A DNA stretch of 6,604 bases, taken from a bacterium. Lineage in GTDB: Bacteria > Patescibacteriota > Minisyncoccia > UBA6257. Below the pieces are notes generated by a model that was not told where the DNA came from, searched no databases, and saw only the letters and a list, made by a program, of their open reading frames with translations. Shown here in pieces: positions 6,506-6,604 of this stretch (positions within the stretch are counted from its first letter, which is position 1; the number at the start of each line of letters is the position of its first letter). Location of the stretch: the NCBI GenBank assembly GCA_030673525.1, contig DAOVIY010000032.1, forward strand, positions 1 to 6,604, given 5' to 3'. The translations under genes and the position numbers were made by a program.

Positions 6506-6534
6506 TTGACGATTGAGGATTAATATGCTATTAT
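6506..6534 (+). promoter_or_regulatory. Strong extended -10 promoter, probably of an rRNA operon
   Basis: TTGACG (6506-6511, five of six matches) is 17 bases from TATTAT (6529-6534, five of six). TGC directly before the -10 supplies an extended -10 element. Predicted start is near 6541. It is the best promoter in the window and drives a transcript that leaves the window. No start codon with a meaningful reading frame follows, which suits an RNA gene. Confidence 0.72.
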
Positions 6535-6547
6535 TTTAGATAATCGA

Positions 6548-6563
6548 ATGTTCATACTAACAT
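6548..6563 (+). repeat. Short inverted repeat just after the predicted start site
   Basis: ATGTT (6548-6552) and AACAT (6559-6563) are inverted around a 6-base spacer and abut the boxA-like element. It could form a small 5' leader hairpin. Only five pairs, all but one per arm A-T, so the structure would be weak and may be chance. Confidence 0.3.
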
Positions 6564-6575
6564 GTTCTTTGAAAA
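6563..6575 (+). promoter_or_regulatory. boxA-like antitermination element in an rRNA-type leader
   Basis: TGTTCTTTGAAAA closely matches the boxA of Bacillus-type rRNA leaders as I recall it (TGTTCTTTGAAAAC) and resembles E. coli TGCTCTTTAACA. It lies about 22 bases after the predicted start of a strong promoter, where boxA is bound by NusB-NusE to keep rRNA transcription resistant to Rho. The rest of the window (6576-6604) would be leader. The 16S gene is not visible, so the identity of the transcript is inferred. Confidence 0.55.
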
Positions 6576-6604
6576 AGACCTGTAAGTCCTGAGCAGTAGT
6601 GACA

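Noticed and set aside
6546..6567. LexA/SOS-type operator
   Set aside because: GAATGTT and GTTC fragments recall a Gram-positive SOS box, but the spacing does not give GAAC-N4-GTTC, and the boxA reading explains the right half better.
1..6604. CRISPR array, insertion sequence or prophage
   Set aside because: No regularly spaced repeats, transposase, integrase, terminal inverted repeats or target duplications were seen on reading the window.

Overview
The window is AT-rich (roughly one third G+C by eye) and every gene lies on the + strand. All five coding regions end in TAA. None has a well-placed Shine-Dalgarno sequence, and the genes are tightly packed. They stay open when TGA is read as a stop, so the standard bacterial code fits. 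A small low-potential ferredoxin, weak Shine-Dalgarno use and a tRNA without encoded CCA fit a reduced, AT-rich bacterium such as a member of Patescibacteria/CPR. That placement is an inference; no single gene here proves it.

Layout. Bases 1-173 hold the C-terminal end of a small [4Fe-4S] ferredoxin. One base later begins a 430-residue protein (175-1467). I read it as two triphosphate-tunnel (TTM) domains in tandem: an N-terminal VTC-like polyphosphate-polymerase-type domain and a C-terminal CYTH-type domain with an intact ExExK motif. Seven bases after its stop is tRNA-Pro(GGG) (1475-1547), followed by a clear intrinsic terminator (1565-1599), so ferredoxin, TTM protein and tRNA may share one transcript. 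Next is a stand-alone P2-type cation ATPase of Ca2+-pump type (1652-4249). A 139-base gap with a good sigma-70-like promoter (4299-4327) leads to a CCA-adding tRNA nucleotidyltransferase with an HD domain (4389-6011). Nine bases on, probably in the same operon, is a small charged cysteine-containing protein of unknown function (6021-6389). A long hairpin terminator (6437-6474) closes that unit.

The last 100 bases look like the start of a ribosomal RNA operon leader: a strong extended -10 promoter (6506-6534) followed by a boxA-like antitermination sequence (6563-6575). The 16S rRNA gene itself would lie beyond the window.

How the parts relate: the nucleotidyltransferase would supply the CCA end that the tRNA-Pro gene lacks. 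The VTC-like protein and the Ca2+-type ATPase are neighbours but separated by a terminator. A link between polyphosphate and divalent cation storage is therefore only a hypothesis. The least ordinary item is the tandem TTM protein. The ATPase also carries several unusual substitutions at family motif positions.
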